Of a stretch of 8,333 nt of DNA, positions 6,569 to 8,333 are shown piece after piece; position 1 is the stretch's first letter, and each line of letters starts with the position of its first letter. The notes beneath the pieces are model-generated. The model was not told the origin of the DNA. It was given only the letters and a program-made list of their open reading frames with translations, and made no database searches. This DNA is from Microbacteriaceae bacterium (lineage in GTDB: Bacteria; Actinomycetota; Actinomycetes; Actinomycetales; Microbacteriaceae). The DNA is taken from the NCBI GenBank assembly GCA_009925875.1, contig RFQD01000054.1, forward strand, positions 1 to 8,333, in the 5' to 3' direction. Position numbers and translations under genes: made by a program.

Positions 6569-7975
6569 CTAGATTTTTTCCATCGTGTCGAGAATCTTGA
6601 CCAGAGTCTCGAACGTCGTTTGCGGGTTCACAATGGAGAACCGAGTGTTCGGTTGACCCAAGTGCGAACTCGGCACGACAAAAGCGATGTCGCGACGTAA
6701 CAGGTCGTTAGACCATTGAGCGTAGTCGTTTGCAGACCAGCCGTCACGAGTGAAAACAACGTTGGAAAGTTCGGGTTGCCGCACCAAGGCCATTCCGGGT
6801 CGACGCTCGATTTCAGCCGCAATTTGTCGAGCGAGTTGAATGTTCGACTCAACCGCATCCCGATATGCCCCTACCCCGTGCGTCGCGAGGGAAAACCAGA
6901 GCGGAAGACCCCGCGGTCGACGAGAGAGATGGTACGCGTAGTCACTCGGGTTCCAGTCGCCGGTTTCTGTCAACACGTCGAGGTATTCCGCGTGTTGCGT
7001 GTGTGCGGCCTTAGCCAGCGACGGGTTGCGATAAACCAATGCGCACGCGTCGAACGGCGCAAACAGCCACTTGTGCGGGTCGACAATAAAGGAGTCGGCT
7101 TGATCTACGCCGTCAAACAAATCTCGTGTGCTCGGGGCGAGAATTCCCGCCAAGCCGTAGGCGCCGTCGACATGGAACCAGGCATTGTTTGTGTGAGCTA
7201 CTTCTCCCACCGATCGCAGATCGTCCACGATTCCAAAGTTCGTTGTTCCCGCCGTGGCCACAACGGCAAATACACCATCCCAATCCGAAACAGTCTCTTC
7301 GACGTCCGGGCCGCGCATCTTTCCGGAATCGCCGATAGGAACAGGAATGATGTCGACATCCATGACGCGAGCGGCCGACTTGAGGCTTGAGTGGGCCTCA
7401 GCGCTACAGGCAAATGCCCACCGCCGGGGGAGGGGTTCACCTAAGCGTTCGCGCTCCATGCGGGCCGTGTGTCGTGCCGCAACGAGCGCGGATAAGTTTC
7501 CAAGTGTGCCCCCTTGAACGAAGACACCTCCCGCACCAGCCGGCAAGCCCGTCTCGCGGGCGAGCCACGTGAGAACCTCGTTCTCTGCATAGACGGCTCC
7601 CGCGCCTTCGGCCCAGGAACCGCCATAAATGCTTGACGCTGAAACGATCAGGTCAAATAGGGTTGCCGCCTCGGTTGGGGCTGCGGGGATGAACGAGAGG
7701 AAGCCGGGATTGTCAACGGAAATGCACGACGGAGCAAGCACGTCCTCAAAAATCTTCAACGCGGGAAGTCCACCGAGACCAGCTTCCGTCACTGTTGGCG
7801 GTATGAGCGCAGCGAGTTCCTCGGGCGACCTCGAAGCATCCAGCGGAGCTGGTTCGTAATTCATTCGTCGCCGCGCGTAATCAAATACTTCTTCACGAAG
7901 CTTGAGCGTGTCGACGTCGAGCGCGTGCATGCGGTCTGAGGGCGGAGGAGTCAATCGACAATCCATTCGATCCAT
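6569..7975 (-). CDS. PLP-dependent group II amino acid decarboxylase
   Basis: This 468-residue pyridoxal-phosphate enzyme belongs to the family of aromatic-L-amino-acid, glutamate and 2,4-diaminobutyrate decarboxylases. It removes the carboxyl group of an amino acid to give an amine. Visible elements are Q-G-G-T-L-G-N (154-160) contacting the PLP phosphate, His195 in A-E-A-H-S-S for ring stacking, F-H-V-D-G-A-Y-G (267-274) with Asp270 for the pyridine nitrogen, and V-D-P-H-K-W-L (298-304) with Lys302 as the Schiff-base lysine. Spacing matches aromatic-type decarboxylases closely. Candidate starts are TTG at 7981 and ATG at 7975; GGGAGG lies two bases from the TTG but eight from the ATG, so ATG is chosen. 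The substrate is not determined. The downstream agmatine deiminase suggests arginine, yet arginine decarboxylases usually come from other PLP folds, so another amino acid is equally open. A six-base hairpin lies just upstream of the ribosome binding site. Confidence 0.9.
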   Translation of the reverse strand: MDRMDCRLTPPPSDRMHALDVDTLKLREEVFDYARRRMNYEPAPLDASRSPEELAALIPPTVTEAGLGGLPALKIFEDVLAPSCISVDNPGFLSFIPAAPTEAATLFDLIVSASSIYGGSWAEGAGAVYAENEVLTWLARETGLPAGAGGVFVQGGTLGNLSALVAARHTARMERERLGEPLPRRWAFACSAEAHSSLKSAARVMDVDIIPVPIGDSGKMRGPDVEETVSDWDGVFAVVATAGTTNFGIVDDLRSVGEVAHTNNAWFHVDGAYGLAGILAPSTRDLFDGVDQADSFIVDPHKWLFAPFDACALVYRNPSLAKAAHTQHAEYLDVLTETGDWNPSDYAYHLSRRPRGLPLWFSLATHGVGAYRDAVESNIQLARQIAAEIERRPGMALVRQPELSNVVFTRDGWSANDYAQWSNDLLRRDIAFVVPSSHLGQPNTRFSIVNPQTTFETLVKILDTMEKI

Positions 7976-7991
7976 CGACAAGACCTCCCGC

Positions 7992-8043
7992 CACGGCGAG
8001 TGCCGTGCGACTGGGGAGAACCGAGTCGGCGAGTGCGAGCATA
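7992..8043 (-). promoter_or_regulatory. Candidate decarboxylase promoter and leader hairpin
   Basis: On the minus strand TATGCT (8043 down to 8038) is a plausible -10 box, giving a leader of about 55 bases. No good -35 was found at 16-18 bases. Within the leader, CACGGC-GAGT-GCCGTG (7992-8007) forms a perfect six-base stem with a four-base loop, ending three bases before the GGGAGG ribosome binding site, where a structure could influence translation. Confidence 0.35.
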
Positions 8044-8065
8044 GCCGTTAACCCGACACGCCGGT

Positions 8066-8116
8066 AATGACACAACATCTAGGGGAATGACACGAATGTC
8101 ATTCCGGTTATATAGT
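8066..8116 (+). promoter_or_regulatory. Promoter overlapped by palindromic operator, for the small peptide gene
   Basis: ATGACA (8087-8092) and TATAGT (8111-8116) are separated by 18 bases, each one mismatch from the sigma-70-type consensus. A perfect inverted repeat, GGAATGACA (8084-8092) and TGTCATTCC (8097-8105) around CGAA, covers the -35 box and the spacer. A third half-site, AATGACAC at 8066-8073, repeats 8086-8093 at exactly 20 bases, or two helical turns. The palindrome looks like the site of a dimeric regulator such as a TetR- or GntR-type protein. Overlap with the core promoter suggests repression, while the upstream half-site could serve cooperative binding. No such regulator gene is adjacent within the window. 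Confidence 0.65.
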
Positions 8117-8188
8117 GGTGTTCCACCGCAGTCGCGGAAGAGGCGTCACTGTCTCGAGAGAAATAGCGAATTATCAAAGGAGGCGACC

Positions 8189-8275
8189 ATGGAGTTTGAA
8201 GGAAACGACACCGTTGGTGGCTATGCCGTGCCCGTCGACCCGATGGACATGCTGCAGTGCGACAGCTGCCAGTAA
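8189..8275 (+). CDS. 28-residue acidic peptide with C-terminal CxxCQ, unassigned
   Basis: This small ORF has a near-ideal ribosome binding site (AAAGGAGG at 8176-8183, five bases before ATG) and a promoter about 75 bases upstream. I do not recognise the family. The peptide has six acidic residues (E2, E4, D7, D17, D20, D25) and no Lys or Arg, a G-G at 10-11, and a C-terminal half reading P-V-D-P-M-D-M-L-Q-C-D-S-C-Q with cysteines 24 and 27 as a CxxC. There is no signal peptide or hydrophobic helix. The frame is open upstream to 8087, but the internal ATG with its Shine-Dalgarno is clearly the start. The composition, meaning an acidic leader-like front, a possible G-G junction and a Cys-containing tail, fits a ribosomally made and modified peptide (RiPP) precursor. 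Alternatives are a small metal-binding peptide or a regulatory leader peptide. Its maturation genes, if any, would lie beyond the right edge. Confidence 0.6.
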   Translation: MEFEGNDTVGGYAVPVDPMDMLQCDSCQ

Positions 8276-8315
8276 CACTCATACCTCGTGTCGCGTGAGC
8301 GATACCGCGAATGCC

Positions 8316-8333
8316 TCGACCAGCGCTGGTCGA
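8316..8333. repeat. Perfect 18-base palindrome at window edge
   Basis: TCGACCAGC (8316-8324) is followed directly by its reverse complement (8325-8333), which can fold as a seven-base stem with a GCGC loop. It starts 40 bases after the small peptide stop. It could be an attenuating hairpin between the peptide gene and following genes, an operator, or a chance palindrome inside a coding sequence starting near 8288-8311. The window ends here, so neither a T-run nor a downstream gene can be judged. Confidence 0.4.

Noticed and set aside
6716..7390. 224-residue plus-strand open frame antisense to the decarboxylase
   Set aside because: It lies opposite the PLP-binding core, whose motifs are complete on the minus strand; no start signal or domain was seen.
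8087..8188. Longer 62-residue version of the small peptide ORF starting at 8087
   Set aside because: It would begin inside the operator and upstream of the -10 box, so the promoter could not transcribe its start. The internal ATG at 8189 has the strong Shine-Dalgarno.
7976..8188. Riboswitch or tRNA in the divergent gap
   Set aside because: Only short hairpins are present. No cloverleaf, anticodon arm or known riboswitch core could be recognised.
8288..8333. Start of another plus-strand gene (GTG at 8288, GTG at 8295 or ATG at 8311)
   Set aside because: All three frames stay open to the edge, but fewer than 16 codons are visible and none has a convincing ribosome binding site, so no gene can be called.

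Overview
The window looks like a stretch of actinobacterial chromosome. GC is moderately high by eye, the genes are tightly packed and GTG starts are used. Several -10 boxes of the form TANNCT sit only 6-7 bases before a start codon, suggesting leaderless mRNAs. A heliorhodopsin, a Tat-type lipoprotein and this gene style together suggest a small-genome aquatic actinobacterium of the Microbacteriaceae kind. That placement is inference; no rRNA or marker gene is present.

Layout, left to right. Positions 1-270 hold the 3' end of a sugar ABC transporter permease (RbsC type), closed by a long GC-rich hairpin at 280-327. A minus-strand block follows: an XRE-cupin regulator (390-1001), a heliorhodopsin (1073-1879) and a DUF554 membrane protein (1961-2743), transcribed in the order DUF554, heliorhodopsin, regulator. 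Gaps of 81 and 71 bases each hold a possible promoter, so the three may be read both together and separately. A plus-strand block diverges from DUF554: an NADP-type zinc alcohol dehydrogenase (2822-3883), a Tat-signal lipoprotein polysaccharide deacetylase (3917-4723) and, overlapping it by 4 bases, a membrane-anchored protein with a Pro/Thr linker (4720-5448). The last gene meets the next block tail to tail with a 20-base coding overlap.

A minus-strand operon at 5429-7975 encodes a PLP-dependent group II amino acid decarboxylase, then an agmatine deiminase 27 bases later. Together they look like an amine-forming and amine-processing pair. The deiminase acts on agmatine, so the decarboxylase may make agmatine from arginine, although its family is better known for aromatic, glutamate or diaminobutyrate substrates.

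The last 360 bases are the least explained. A 213-base divergent region holds a strong-looking plus-strand promoter overlapped by a perfect 9-4-9 palindrome, with a third half-site exactly 20 bases upstream. It drives a 28-residue ORF (8189-8275) with an excellent ribosome binding site, no basic residues and a C-terminal CxxCQ. A perfect 18-base palindrome follows at the window edge. This resembles the head of a regulated small-peptide locus, possibly a peptide precursor whose partner genes would lie beyond the window. No tRNA, rRNA, CRISPR array or insertion sequence was seen. No gene-free stretch exceeds 300 bases.
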